From Granulicella tundricola MP5ACTX9 (GTDB taxonomy: Bacteria; Acidobacteriota; Terriglobia; Terriglobales; Acidobacteriaceae): a stretch of DNA of 64,000 nt. Positions 1 to 8,562 of this stretch are shown here, piece after piece. The translations under genes and the position numbers were made by a program. Location of the stretch: the NCBI RefSeq assembly GCF_000178975.2, contig NC_015059.1:1-64000 (forward strand). Direction: 5' to 3'. The notes beneath the pieces were generated by a model. The model worked only from the letters and a program-made list of their open reading frames with translations, made no database searches and was not told where the DNA came from. Each line of letters begins with the position of its first letter. The stretch's first letter is position 1.

Positions 1-600
1 AACAAAGTGCTCTACAGTTGATGATGCTTCCTTCGGAAGCACTAACCATGGCTGTTCTTACTTCTTAACGGCCCTCACAACTGCATCACTTGCGCAGGAG
101 CAGCAACACACCTCACGGCACTCAACACCGTATCGCTATTCTGTACGGTTGGACAGCTCCATAGGCATCCTCGTATTCACACGGCTCACACAATCACCAT
201 CCATCTTAGACAAGTAATGATCTGTTTCCGCCAATTCATGCCAGAACTCACTACCAACGCTGCAGCTATCCCAAGATCTACAAGTGAAAACCAATATGTA
301 CCACGTTCAAACTACGAACAGAATGTCTCAATCTTTGCCCCCGACGTGGCGGGGGCACGGCATATGGTCGTTGAATTTTCAAGGGGATCATCTGAACCCT
401 TCATCAATTTCACCGATATACGTAGAGGTTACGAAGGTTTAGTTGACGCCTTGTCTTACGTAGGACATTCCTATGGTTCTTCCTTGCCTTTGGTGAAGAT
501 GAGTCCAAAAGACGAGAAAAGAAGCAAGGCTGTTGAGGCGCCCCTCAAGCTAGGAGCGCGCGCCCCCATAAGCATCTGAATTAATAGCAGCATAGACGCT
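1..600. other. Region without a recognisable gene
   Basis: No recognisable coding sequence. An open frame at 217-579 (+) has no clear ribosome binding site and no recognisable motif, so it is not called. A short perfect hairpin (GCTTCC, loop TTC, GGAAGC) lies at about 28-42. The stretch ends at a sequence resembling an ISL3 terminus. Confidence 0.5.
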
Positions 601-621
601 TCGAGGGATCGTTGGGTAGTA

Positions 622-683
622 TCACCAAATGTGCGGAAAAGACTTTTTATCGCTCTGCGCTTACTCACGCAGGAGACATAACA
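622..683 (+). repeat. Diverged copy of the ISL3-end/IS1202-end junction found at 3912-3972
   Basis: This stretch starts with an ISL3-like terminus (TCACCAAATGTGCGG) and continues into TGCGCTTACTCACGCAGGAG and ACATAAC. The same order, with scattered mismatches, occurs at 3912-3972, where it is the right end of an ISL3 element followed by the right end of the host IS1202-like element and its flank. It therefore looks like the surviving right extremity of an older, second copy of the nested element, or a second ISL3 insertion at the same site in another copy of the host IS. Confidence 0.6.
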
Positions 684-689
684 TGCATT

Positions 690-2120
690 TTACGCTGTTG
701 GTGCAAAGCGATACCGTCGCTGGATCTGCAAAGCGGTTTTGTCATTATAAGAGATCGCCGTCGTGCTGTGGGGATGTGTGGAATCGCCGTTCTTTGGCGA
801 TTTCCACATCTCCATAGCTGCCCTTGTGGCCGACGGCGCGCCTGCGATCGTTCGTCCTTTCTTGCGGTAGCCATTCTTCTCGCTGTTGGTCTGGAATTTG
901 GTCAGTTGCTTTGCATCTTGCCTGGCCTTGATCAGCGAAAGTGCATGACCAAGTCTCTTGTTCTCCACCACCGCTGCGGGACTGACGCGCTGGTCTTTGT
1001 CGAAGACACGGTAGGGAAGCACGTGACCGTTTGAGCGCACCTCAAGGTGTCCATCCGAGAAGTGGTAAAGGTCAACATACCTGCCGCCAAGCTCTTCGCT
1101 CACCTCGTTGCGCTCCAGGATGAACTGCTTGCGGTCATAGGCCAAGGTGAGCTGATCGCCAACGTGGCGTTGCTCGCGATGACACAGGATGTCAGTCATT
1201 CGATTTGCTGGCAGGTTCAGACGCCGGGTGCAGATCGGCAGGGGCTGCGGGAGAGAGAGCGAATCGGTCGCTGAAGCGAGTGATGAACGCCGGGAGGAGG
1301 CGTTGCCGGCTTCCAGGTCGCAGACGTTGTCCAGCCGGAGTTCCTTGACAAGACGATCCTGCAGCGTTCGGTTGGCACGCTCGACGCGACCCTTTGCGTG
1401 GCTGGATTTCGCGCAGATAATCTCGATGTTGAGCTCTGCGAGGGCTCGGCCGAACTGCGTCATACCCGCACCGCCCTTGGCTTCCGGCTTATTGACTCGA
1501 AAGACCGAATGCTTGTACGAGTAAAAGGCAACAGGGTAGCCGTAAGACTTCAGATAGCCGTCAAGCGCCTCGAAGTAGCTGGCGGTGCTCTCGCTCGGAA
1601 CGAACCGCATCTGCATCAGCCGGCTGGTGGCGTCGTCGATGAAGACCAGTAGCGTACAGGGCTCACCGCGCTGCTCGAACCAGCGGTGCTCTGAGCCGTC
1701 GATCTGCACCAGCTCGCCCAAGCTCTCGCGTCTCAGCCTTGGCTGGTGGAAGCTCCTGCGCTGCTTGCGCGACAGCCACACACCGGCCCCAACCATCCAC
1801 TTGCGCAGCGTCTCGCGTGAGACCTCGATGCCATGCCGCTCTTGCAACATCTCCGCTGCGAACGTTGGTCCGAAGTCCCTATAGTTTTGCCGGATCAGTT
1901 CAAGCACCAGCTCCCGAACCCCTGCGCCCAGCTTGTTGCTCGCCGGTCGACCGCGGCTCCTGTGGATCAGGGCACCACCACCGCCATTACGATACCTTAC
2001 CGCCAGCCGCTGCGCCTGCCTCAAGCTCACGCCCAGCACACCCGCCGCCGACTCTGTCGTCCGACGGCCCGCCAGCACCTCGGTCAAAACCTCAACCCGC
2101 CGTAGCTCCTGCTTGCTCAT
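690..2120 (-). pseudogene. ISNCY/IS1202-family DDE transposase, inactivated
   Basis: It has an N-terminal helix-turn-helix region (MSKQELRRVEVL, then VSLRQAQRLAVRYR), then an rve-type catalytic core with the first Asp in VQIDGSEHRW and the Glu in KGRVERANRTLQDRL. The position of the second catalytic Asp reads FYSYKHSVFR; I recall YSDKHSVFR as the usual family sequence, so one G-to-T change (GAC to TAC) would remove it. From about 1200 to 1310 the frame is shifted: a missing T after AAC GCC is later compensated by an extra C, so about 27 residues are nonsense. The C-terminus is also ragged. The start at 2120 (ATG, MSKQ) matches the family better than an upstream in-frame start at 2162. Confidence 0.8.
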
Positions 2121-2201
2121 CTGTAGCCAGCCCAATCTTCGCCTCACGATCCTTGTTCCCAAGAATCACCCGGCGACACTTTGGCTTTGCAGAGCTACGA
2201 C

Positions 2202-2209
2202 ATTATCGC
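2202..2209 (+). repeat. 8-bp target-site duplication of the ISL3 element, left copy
   Basis: ATTATCGC directly precedes the left terminus of the ISL3 element and is repeated directly after its right terminus at 3936-3943. An 8-bp duplication is what ISL3-family elements generate, so this insertion retains its original boundaries. Confidence 0.85.
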
Positions 2210-3935
2210 GGCTCTTCCGTACATTTGGTGATTCTTTCCAGCGGCTCTTTGCAGGCGTAGCAAGGAGGTAGCACGCTGGAGGTTCCGGATGGTTCGAGGG
2301 ACGTTGCTACCGAGCACTTCTGAAGTTGAATTGGTTTGTTTGCGGCCCAGGACTGGGTTGATTGAGGTTGAGCTTCGAACCTCTCGCCCTTTCTCTTGCT
2401 GCCCTGTCTGCGGTACGGCTTCGCGGCGGGTTCACAGCCGGTATCTACGCAGGCTGGGCGATCTGCCGTGGGAAGGTATTCTGGTCTCGATCCTGCTTCA
2501 GACCCGCAAGTTCTTCTGTGTTGTCGAGACTTGCCGCCGGCGGATGTTTTACCGAACCGCTTTCCGGCACCGTGCTCCGCTATAGTCGGCGGACGCTGCG
2601 TTCTTGTGAAGCTCTGGACTGGATCACGGTTATGATCGGCGGTCAGGCCGGAGCTCGGCTGGCCCGTCGTCTCGGCCTGCTGGTCAGTGGCTCCACCTTA
2701 CTGCGGCAGCTTCGTTGCCGCGCCCGATGTGCGCCGGTCGTGGCTCCGCGTGTACTCGATATCGATGACTGGGCGTGGCGAAAAGGCCATCGTTACGGCA
2801 CTATCCTGTGTGATCTGGAGAGCCGCAGGGTGATCGATCTGCTGCCGGACCGGGAGGCTGGAACTGTTGCTGCGTGGCTTCGGGAGCATCCTGGCAGTGA
2901 GATCGTGAGCCGGGACCGAGGCGGTATTTACGCTCAAGCCACACGGTTGGCCGCGCCTGGAGCCGTACAGGTGGCGGATCGCTGGCACCTGTTGCGGAAC
3001 CTGAGCGAAGCACTGAAAAACGCGCTCAGTCCGCATCATCGACTGCTCACACAAGCAGCGAGAAGCAGCATGGGGGAGGTTCCAGGCGTCGTCACATCTC
3101 CGCAACCTTCGGTTCCGCCGTGGGAGTTACGGGCCAGCCTCCGCAACCGGGAGCGTCGCTTCAGCCGCTACGAAGAGGTGCATCGGCTGGGCCAGACAGG
3201 AGCGTCCCATGCTGCGATCGGCCGACAGCTGGGACTCGATCATCGCACCGTACGCAAGTTCCTCAGAACCGAGACGTTCCCCGAAGCGCAACGGAGCCCA
3301 CGTCCAGGCATCGTCGATCCTTATGCCGAGTACCTCGACCGACGGCTTGAGCAGGGCTGCAGGAACGTGTCCCGGCTGTGGCGCGAACTGCGGGAACGAG
3401 GCTTCACGGGTCAACTTAACATCGTGAGACGCTGGCTTCGCTGCCGGCGTGGCTATCAACCGACCTCGGCAGCAGCCGCTCCACACAGAGCTGCACCACG
3501 TATCTCAGTCCGGCAGACGGTCTGGCACATCCTGAAGGAAACGCCCTCCGCTCAGACTTATCTTGAACAGGTCTACCAGGCTTCACCCGAGGTGTCTGTC
3601 GCGGCCAAGCTGGCCAAGGAGTTCTTCCGACTCATCACGCAGCGAGATCTTCCAGCCCTCACACCGTGGTTCGAGGCTGCGAAGACAACGGCACTGGCCG
3701 GCTTCGCCAGCCACCTGACCAGAGATCGAGATGCGGTTGAAGCGGCTCTCAAGCTCCCGTGGAGCCAGGGCCAGGTGGAAGGCCACGTCCATCGGCTCAA
3801 GCTCATCAAGCGCCAGATGTATGGCAGAGCCGGCTTCGACCTGCTCAGACTCAGAGTACTTCACACCGCCTGAGCAGGGCGACAAAGAGCAGCCGCCCCA
3901 ACTAAACCATCCTTCACCAAATGTACGGAAGAGCC
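2210..3935 (+). mobile_element. ISL3-family insertion sequence, 1726 bp
   Basis: The termini are inverted repeats: GGCTCTTCCGTACATTTGGT on the left, and its complement ACCAAATGTACGGAAGAGCC with one difference near the inner end on the right. Flanking 8-bp duplications (ATTATCGC) lie at 2202-2209 and 3936-3943. The element sits inside the right terminus of the IS1202-like element. It carries one transposase gene, frameshifted. A related, more decayed copy is at 60802-62331. Confidence 0.88.
2289..3873 (+). pseudogene. ISL3-family transposase, frameshifted
   Basis: The first part carries the N-terminal zinc-binding region (CCPVCGTASRRVHSRYLRRL, then Cys residues in CVVETCRRRMF). The frame then breaks at the T run 2547-2550, where one extra T separates RRMF from the expected TEPLSG. 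The downstream frame (to 3873) holds the DDE core: VLDIDDWAWRKGHRYGT, then VSRDRGG and VADRWHLLRNL, and the final Glu in SQGQVEGHVHRLKLIKRQ, with an HTH-like segment (AIGRQLGLDHRTVRKFL) between. Removing one T restores a single protein of about 525 residues. A homopolymer indel could be a sequencing error or slippage. Confidence 0.85.
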
Positions 3936-3978
3936 ATTATCGCGTTGCGCTTACACAAGCAGGAGACATAACGATTCT

Positions 3979-4900
3979 TATCGGACGTTCAAAAAGCCAA
4001 CAAATGTTATAAAAATTTGTCCGTCAATCAATTTGCGCTTAGTTGTAGAGCCCCGTTTTGGTTCGCAGTGAATTGTGCAAGTGGTCAATCTGCAAATCTG
4101 CTCGTTGACCACCGGCCGAGTAGCTGGCCGATGGTTCATGATCAATGACCCTGCTAATGGGAGACCCAAGTTGCGTCAGAAGCGGATGTTCTCAGGCACC
4201 CTTCGGCGGCAATCCAGACCTTTTTGAATGGATGCAAAAAATGTCCCCTACGGTTCAGCATTGAAAGGCGAATCTTTCCAGACACACTCGGCAAGCGCCG
4301 AGATACGACGAATAAAGATTCAAAGAAGATTTACGTTGCTCAAGATGTTAATTGAACATGTGGATTTGCGAACCCTCATTGACAAGCGTTTGAGAGGAAA
4401 GGAAATCTGCAACCATACCTGATTGAATCTGTGAGATCTTTGAGGCGGAAATGTGAGAGCTTATGAAAGCTAATGGGCACGTAGCCCGTTTGTTAGATTA
4501 AAAGCCTCCAAGGGCTTGGCGCATCACAGGCTTACCCGTTAACCAGACTGTTGCCCACCAGAATCCATGCAGCCATTGAACTAAGGCAAAAGGAAACGCG
4601 ATGAGCGTAAATACGCGACTGCATCAACCGAAGAGCCCCCTAAGAATGGCGGCCATGACATCTCAGGCAGCGCCTATAGAGCCTGGGCGACTCCATGAGC
4701 CGTTGAAGCTCACTCTCTAACGATAAGCAGCAAATCGCTACTGCAGTGCTGCACTCTTGAGTTAGATAAGTCTGTTGGAATGCGAGCTCAAGGAGTAATG
4801 GCAATCTTAAAAAAATAAACCCACCGCCATCAGACAGTGGGTCTTTTCAAGAGTAATGCTTATCAATGGATGTACTCGTACCCAATCAGGTTGCCTGCTA
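3979..4900. other. Region without a recognisable gene
   Basis: After the nested elements there are about 900 bases with frequent stops in all frames and no motif I recognise. The small open frames at 3978-4169 (-), 4228-4422 (+) and 4837-5061 (+) have no convincing start signal or protein character. Confidence 0.5.
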
Positions 4901-4921
4901 CGATACGCTCATCTCAAATTG

Positions 4922-5119
4922 TCACGCCGCCCGCTGGTGCGAGGATTCAATTCGGTTTTTCTGTGGCGACACAAGGAGAGAGGCGGAACTGTAAGTTTCA
5001 CGATGACAGAAGGTACACCGATAGTGATGAATACCCAATGTTTGAAGGACGGTATCGATGATTGTGTGATTGATCGTGTCAAGTTTCGTTTCTTTACACT
5101 CTGGGCAAAAAGCAGTCAT
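4922..5119 (-). CDS. Small zinc-ribbon protein (65 aa)
   Basis: The 65-residue product has two Cys pairs, FCPECKETKLD near the N-terminus and YRCTFCHRETY near residues 33-43, separated by about 24 residues. That is the layout of a single zinc ribbon. A GGAG sits seven bases before the ATG at 5119, which supports this frame over the overlapping plus-strand open frames. Function is unknown. Such proteins may bind nucleic acid or partner proteins. Confidence 0.5.
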   Translation of the reverse strand: MTAFCPECKETKLDTINHTIIDTVLQTLGIHHYRCTFCHRETYSSASLLVSPQKNRIESSHQRAA

Positions 5120-5310
5120 TACAAGCTCCAGACGTTCTCATTTGCGTCCTGATCCGATCTTAATGCTTGAATGATGTTGCCGCTGGCTTTCTTTGGTAAC
5201 TAGCAGTAACCGATGCATGGCAGACATCCAGCCACTCTGGCAGTAAAATGTTGTTGATTTGATGAATATCGACATGGATCTTCCGTCTTAAGATGTGCAT
5301 CTCAAGTCCA

Positions 5311-5568
5311 ATGAATGCCAATACGATCATATTTTTGTTTGGTTGCTATTGCACCGTTAATTTTCTATGCGCGCTAGCGCTGGACCGTTCGGTCGCCAGC
5401 CATAGCCGCAAATTACCGCCGACAACTGAACGCGTCCTCAGCTTGGCTGTCTTTACTTTGTTAGGGATCCCCTTAGTGACGCTCATGATGCTCTGGCATT
5501 CGTCAAAGAGGTCAGATTCGCTGACGAATTACGACGCTCGGCCTCGTTCCCAGTTTGGAACGGTATGA
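5311..5568 (+). CDS. Hypothetical small membrane protein
   Basis: About 85 residues starting MNANTIIFLFGCY. Two hydrophobic segments are visible, one near residues 4-22 and one near 42-62 (VLSLAVFTLLGIPLVTLMML), joined by a basic linker and followed by a polar tail. An in-frame start at 5293 is possible. There is no strong ribosome binding site and no family is recognised. The call rests on hydropathy only. Confidence 0.35.
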   Translation: MNANTIIFLFGCYCTVNFLCALALDRSVASHSRKLPPTTERVLSLAVFTLLGIPLVTLMMLWHSSKRSDSLTNYDARPRSQFGTV

Positions 5569-5579
5569 AAGCAGATGGG

Positions 5580-6010
5580 TCACCTCACTGCAGAGGTTCT
5601 CGGCACTTTGTTAATGTAATGTTGGTCGTAGAATGGATTCTCACGATGGGCAATCAGTCTAAACTTTCAACATGAGACGACTACGCTACGTTGCGAGGAA
5701 CCAATGCAACTATATAGAGCATTCTCCATTGCCTATGCAGCTATTGCGTCCGCTACTCTTTCAGCGTCAGGGAGGGCATTGCATCCGCCACCCGGAATCG
5801 TCCGACCGCACGTCGCACGGCCTCACCTTGCGCACGACTCTTCCCATACGGAGAGCTCCAGGCTTCACCATCGGCACAAAACACCACCGCCGCCGCCCGA
5901 CGCCATTAATCCGGTTTAGGGCGATAAATTGCAAATCTGTCATTGATCAGGGCATCGCTACTATTTGCCACGGCTCTATTCGCTATGCTCAACCAGCGGA
6001 CTGAGGTAGA
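5580..6010. other. Intergenic stretch upstream of the KH gene
   Basis: No recognisable gene. Overlapping plus-strand open frames at 5672-6004 and 5704-5919 are rich in His, Pro and Arg and look like non-coding translation. The last bases (GAGGTAGAGGT before 6014) belong to the ribosome binding site of the KH gene. Confidence 0.4.
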
Positions 6011-6013
6011 GGT

Positions 6014-6262
6014 ATGTCGGCAGGTCAGCTCGAGGCACACGCAATTCTGACTCGGATCGTGCGCGCTCTTGTGAGAAACCCTGACGCCGTGAACATAGAA
6101 ATTCGATTAGCTCACACGACGACGTTTGTAGTCACTGTAGCGGCGTCCGATGTTGCTAAGGTGGTTGGAAAGCAAGGTGCGACCGCGAAGGCTCTTCGGA
6201 CGTTTTTATATGCGATGGGAGCCCAGATGAAGACGCCCTTCGCCCTCTCGATTAAGAGTTAA
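6014..6262 (+). CDS. KH-domain RNA-binding protein (KhpA/YlqC-like)
   Basis: The 82-residue product is a single KH domain of the small UPF0109/KhpA type. The hallmark GxxG loop is GKQG in KVVGKQGATAKALRTFL, flanked by the expected beta-alpha pattern (VNIEIRLAHTTTFVVTVAASDV). Family members bind RNA in the cytoplasm, and KhpA acts with KhpB in some Gram-positive species. The start is well supported by TAGAGG seven bases before the ATG. It stands alone here, followed by a stable hairpin at 6264-6298. A chromosomal KhpA usually sits by rpsP/rimM, so this may be a mobile or regulatory paralogue. Confidence 0.8.
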   Translation: MSAGQLEAHAILTRIVRALVRNPDAVNIEIRLAHTTTFVVTVAASDVAKVVGKQGATAKALRTFLYAMGAQMKTPFALSIKS

Positions 6263-6263
6263 A

Positions 6264-6298
6264 CCCCTGAGAGCGGCCGTAGAGCCACGCCTCAGGGG
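6264..6298 (+). terminator. Hairpin just after the KH gene
   Basis: CCCCTGAG and CTCAGGGG form an 8-bp perfect stem around an 19-base loop, two bases after the KH stop codon. There is no T run, so it may be a stabiliser or a weak terminator. Confidence 0.4.
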
Positions 6299-6299
6299 A

Positions 6300-6820
6300 C
6301 GAACCAACGGAGATTACACCTAGAAATGTAACGGACTTGGATTGGGAGCCGAATCCCACTGTTGGGGGATCCGTATAGACTTCTTGCGGATCCTATGCTC
6401 TGCCTGGGCCAAGGTCTTCGACGTAGAAGTCACTTTGCGAAAGATGAAGCGATGAAGCTGCTATGCCAGTCTTTTGATGTGCCGATAAACACGCCTCGAG
6501 CTACATAAGAACCGGCGACCAACCAACAAAAATCCCTTAGGACGGAACAAAGGACCCGAGCTGACTTAGTTCCCTGCGGACAAGCGTAATTATGGCAAAT
6601 TAATCGTGGTGGGTTTCCCGCCCCGGAACCCTCGACCCATGCTGCGACTTGGAGACGGTAAGACGGACCGCCCATGACAGGCATTGGGCCAAGATATTTA
6701 GGCAACGGGGTGGCAAGCTAATCTTAATGTCGAGAGCGTTGTGGTCCGCGAGGCTCACGAGAACTTCCCATGACGATGTGGCATTCCGACGAAGAGGGTG
6801 AATAATGCGATCGAGCACGG
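6300..6820. other. Region without a recognisable gene
   Basis: Stops are frequent and the minus-strand open frames at 6430-6705 and 6600-6818 lack start signals and recognisable motifs. Confidence 0.4.
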
Positions 6821-6822
6821 CT

Positions 6823-7080
6823 CTAGCTTGCTCTCGGACGTGGACGGCGGTTCTCCTCTGGCCTCTTCCAATCTCTAGGATTAATTACTGTCACTTTGCT
6901 TGGCGGCTTCGCTGCGATCGGGATCGCTTTGGGTCTAAAAACATGAAGGCCATTTTGTAATCGGATAGGTCCACGACCAGGCCGGGCAGTGTCTTCAGTC
7001 TCAGCTTTGTTCTTGGCGGTGATGATGCGATGTGCCAAGTACAAAAAGGGGGGCACGATGAGGTAAAGAAACGCGTTCAT
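6823..7080 (-). CDS. Small membrane-anchored protein, paralogue of the gene at 48136
   Basis: 85 residues. One N-terminal membrane segment (FLYLIVPPFLYLAHRII) is followed by a polar, Pro-rich cytoplasmic or periplasmic tail with the conserved blocks GPIRLQNGLHVFR and NPRDWKRPEE. The same architecture and blocks occur in the product of 48136-48396 (GPIRLGNGLHAYR, PPSDWKKVEE), which confirms that both are real genes. No known domain is recognised. The two copies are about 41 kb apart and on opposite strands. Confidence 0.65.
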   Translation of the reverse strand: MNAFLYLIVPPFLYLAHRIITAKNKAETEDTARPGRGPIRLQNGLHVFRPKAIPIAAKPPSKVTVINPRDWKRPEENRRPRPRAS

Positions 7081-7191
7081 AAATATGTTCCGTGCCCGCT
7101 TATGGGTTCAGTGAGGAAATTCTATCCCAGGACTCAGATACAGCCCATAACAACGAACTCTTTTCGAATGCTCGCATCGGGTGAGCACAGG

Positions 7192-7225
7192 CACGGAGTT
7201 GCGTATGTACATACGCAACTCCGTG
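7192..7225. promoter_or_regulatory. Perfect 34-bp palindrome
   Basis: Bases 7192-7208 (CACGGAGTTGCGTATGT) are exactly complementary to 7209-7225, with no spacer. The centre is GTAC. It lies about 90 bases upstream of the gene at 7317. There is no T run after it, so a dimer or tetramer binding site or a recombination site is more likely than a terminator. Confidence 0.7.
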
Positions 7226-7316
7226 ATAGCTTCGTCATGGATGATGGATATCGGTCTTCAATCAGCTTGAATCAGAGTCATTGGCCTGTTAACGTGTACT
7301 CAGAGGTGGCGAAGAT

Positions 7317-7664
7317 ATGGAGAAAGTTCAAGTCATGTACGAATTGGAGGAGTTCCGGCTGACTGCTCCACCTGACCAATTAGGAGAGCTCTTCATGGAA
7401 GCTGTTCTCGAAGACATGGCTCAGCCTCATGCGAAGCGCCCCTTGCAATGCGTCACTGTAAAGATGCCATTGCCAGAGTATTTACGCATGAAACGCGCAA
7501 CCCAAAAGTGGAACATGACCTATACAGATGTAATCAATTTTTGTACCCAGCGAGTAATCCCAATTCTTGAATCTCCTTCCGGACGGGTCGCCCAAAAACT
7601 TGAGCAGCACCGTTTAGATAGTGAGTCCAGGAGAGCTCTTAGGGCCGGACGGAGCAAGAGCTAA
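7317..7664 (+). CDS. Hypothetical protein (115 aa)
   Basis: The product starts MEKVQVMYELEEFRL and has no recognised domain. The middle part (LQCVTVKMPLPEYLRMKRA) could be a short beta strand followed by helices, as in ribbon-helix-helix proteins, and the C-terminus is basic. An AGAGGTGG ribosome binding site lies just before the ATG. The perfect palindrome at 7192-7225 lies 92 bases upstream and could be its own operator. It stands upstream of the Phd/VapC pair but is 180 bases away from it. Confidence 0.5.
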   Translation: MEKVQVMYELEEFRLTAPPDQLGELFMEAVLEDMAQPHAKRPLQCVTVKMPLPEYLRMKRATQKWNMTYTDVINFCTQRVIPILESPSGRVAQKLEQHRLDSESRRALRAGRSKS

Positions 7665-7822
7665 GATTATGCAAGATGTCGACTCCCTCGACTTCGTGCA
7701 TGGTCAACATCTTGGCAGTGCGCATGGCTAGACCGCAGGCCGGACATAACAAAACAGTTGCGGCTTTCTATTGACCGGTTGTCGACTGGAACAGCAGCCA
7801 TCAAGTTGCCAAGTTAATCTCT

Positions 7823-7841
7823 CTTAGCTAAGATAGCTTAG
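7823..7841 (+). promoter_or_regulatory. Candidate operator of the Phd/VapC pair
   Basis: CTTAGCTAAG at 7823-7832 is a perfect 10-bp palindrome and is followed by ATAGCTTAG, a repeat of one half. It lies 17 bases before the antitoxin start. Phd antitoxins usually autoregulate by binding such palindromes. Confidence 0.5.
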
Positions 7842-7857
7842 CAGTTTGGAGGATGGG

Positions 7858-8106
7858 ATGGTCAGCGCAACTATTTTCGAGGCCAAAACAAGCCTTTCTG
7901 CTCTTGTGAAGAAGGCTCAAAAGGGCGAAACCGTGATCATCACCTCGGGTCGACAGAAAACCCCTGTTGCTCAACTACAAGCCATTCACATCGTTTCTAA
8001 AAAGAGGCTCGGTGCCTTGAGTACACCAGGCTTTCTTCTCACGAGTGCATTCTATGAGCCACTTGAAGAAGAAGAGCTTGCATTATGGAACGGAGAACAT
8101 GATTGA
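7858..8106 (+). CDS. Type II antitoxin, Phd/YefM family
   Basis: About 82 residues from ATG 7858 (MVSATIFEAKTSLSALVKKA). The N-terminal half matches the Phd/YefM DNA-binding fold (EAKTSLSALVKKAQKGETVIITSGRQKTPVAQL), and the acidic C-terminus (LEEEELALW) is the toxin-neutralising part. GGAGG lies five bases before this ATG, which decides it over the upstream TTG at 7846. The stop overlaps the toxin start by four bases, so the two are translated together. Confidence 0.85.
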   Translation: MVSATIFEAKTSLSALVKKAQKGETVIITSGRQKTPVAQLQAIHIVSKKRLGALSTPGFLLTSAFYEPLEEEELALWNGEHD

Positions 8107-8489
8107 CTGTTCTTCTGGATACTCATGCCCTACTCTGGGCGATTCTCTCTCCTGAAACCCTTAGTTCGAAGGCATCCAGTACGATCGCAGACGAAAGAAA
8201 CACCATTCTGGTGTCTACTGCGTCAGCTTGGGAAATTGCGACGAAGGTGCGTGTTGGAAAACTACCTGGTGCAGAAGCATTCGAACGAGACTTTCTCGAT
8301 ATCATCGAGATCGCTGGATATAACCTTCTTTCCATAGACGTAGAGAGTGCTCTTAGAGCTGGGCGTCTCACCAGCGAGCATCGCGATCCCTTTGATTGCA
8401 TGTTGGCTGCTCAGGCTCTAGCAAAAGACATCCCGATCATTAGCTTGGATGCGAAATTAGAATCCTTTGGCGTACGTCGAATTTGGTAG
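8103..8489 (+). CDS. Type II toxin, VapC-like PIN-domain ribonuclease
   Basis: 128 residues starting at TTG 8103. PIN-domain acidic residues are all present: Asp in VLLDTHALLW, Glu in SAWEIATK, Asp in HRDPFDCMLAAQA and Asp in IISLDAKLESFG. VapC toxins are Mg-dependent endoribonucleases that attack tRNA or rRNA and are held inactive by the cognate antitoxin. The TTG start and the four-base overlap with the antitoxin stop would keep toxin output below antitoxin. The locus looks intact. Confidence 0.88.
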   Translation: MTVLLDTHALLWAILSPETLSSKASSTIADERNTILVSTASAWEIATKVRVGKLPGAEAFERDFLDIIEIAGYNLLSIDVESALRAGRLTSEHRDPFDCMLAAQALAKDIPIISLDAKLESFGVRRIW

Positions 8490-8562
8490 CGATATCGTCC
8501 CAAAATAGGATTTCATGCGAACGAAACTTCCAAGATCGCCGTCGCGAAGCTAATGTATAGCC

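Larger units (their letters stand above)
701..3950 (-). mobile_element. IS1202/ISNCY-type insertion sequence, interrupted by an ISL3 element
   Basis: Two imperfect inverted termini face each other. They share the pattern GCGATA..GTCG..G.TCTGCAAAGC, one near 705-735 and the other, read on the minus strand, from 3950 through 3936 and then 2209 to about 2180. The element is continuous only if the ISL3 element at 2210-3935 is removed. The single transposase gene is on the minus strand. Exact ends are uncertain because the left flank carries the repeat at 622-683 and no clean target duplication is visible. Confidence 0.6.

Noticed and set aside
217..579. 120-codon open frame on the plus strand
   Set aside because: No ribosome binding site, no recognisable motif and mixed composition. 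The surrounding 600 bases look non-coding.
4856..5152. Plus-strand frame of 98 codons
   Set aside because: It overlaps the minus-strand zinc-ribbon gene, which has a good ribosome binding site and Cys pairs.
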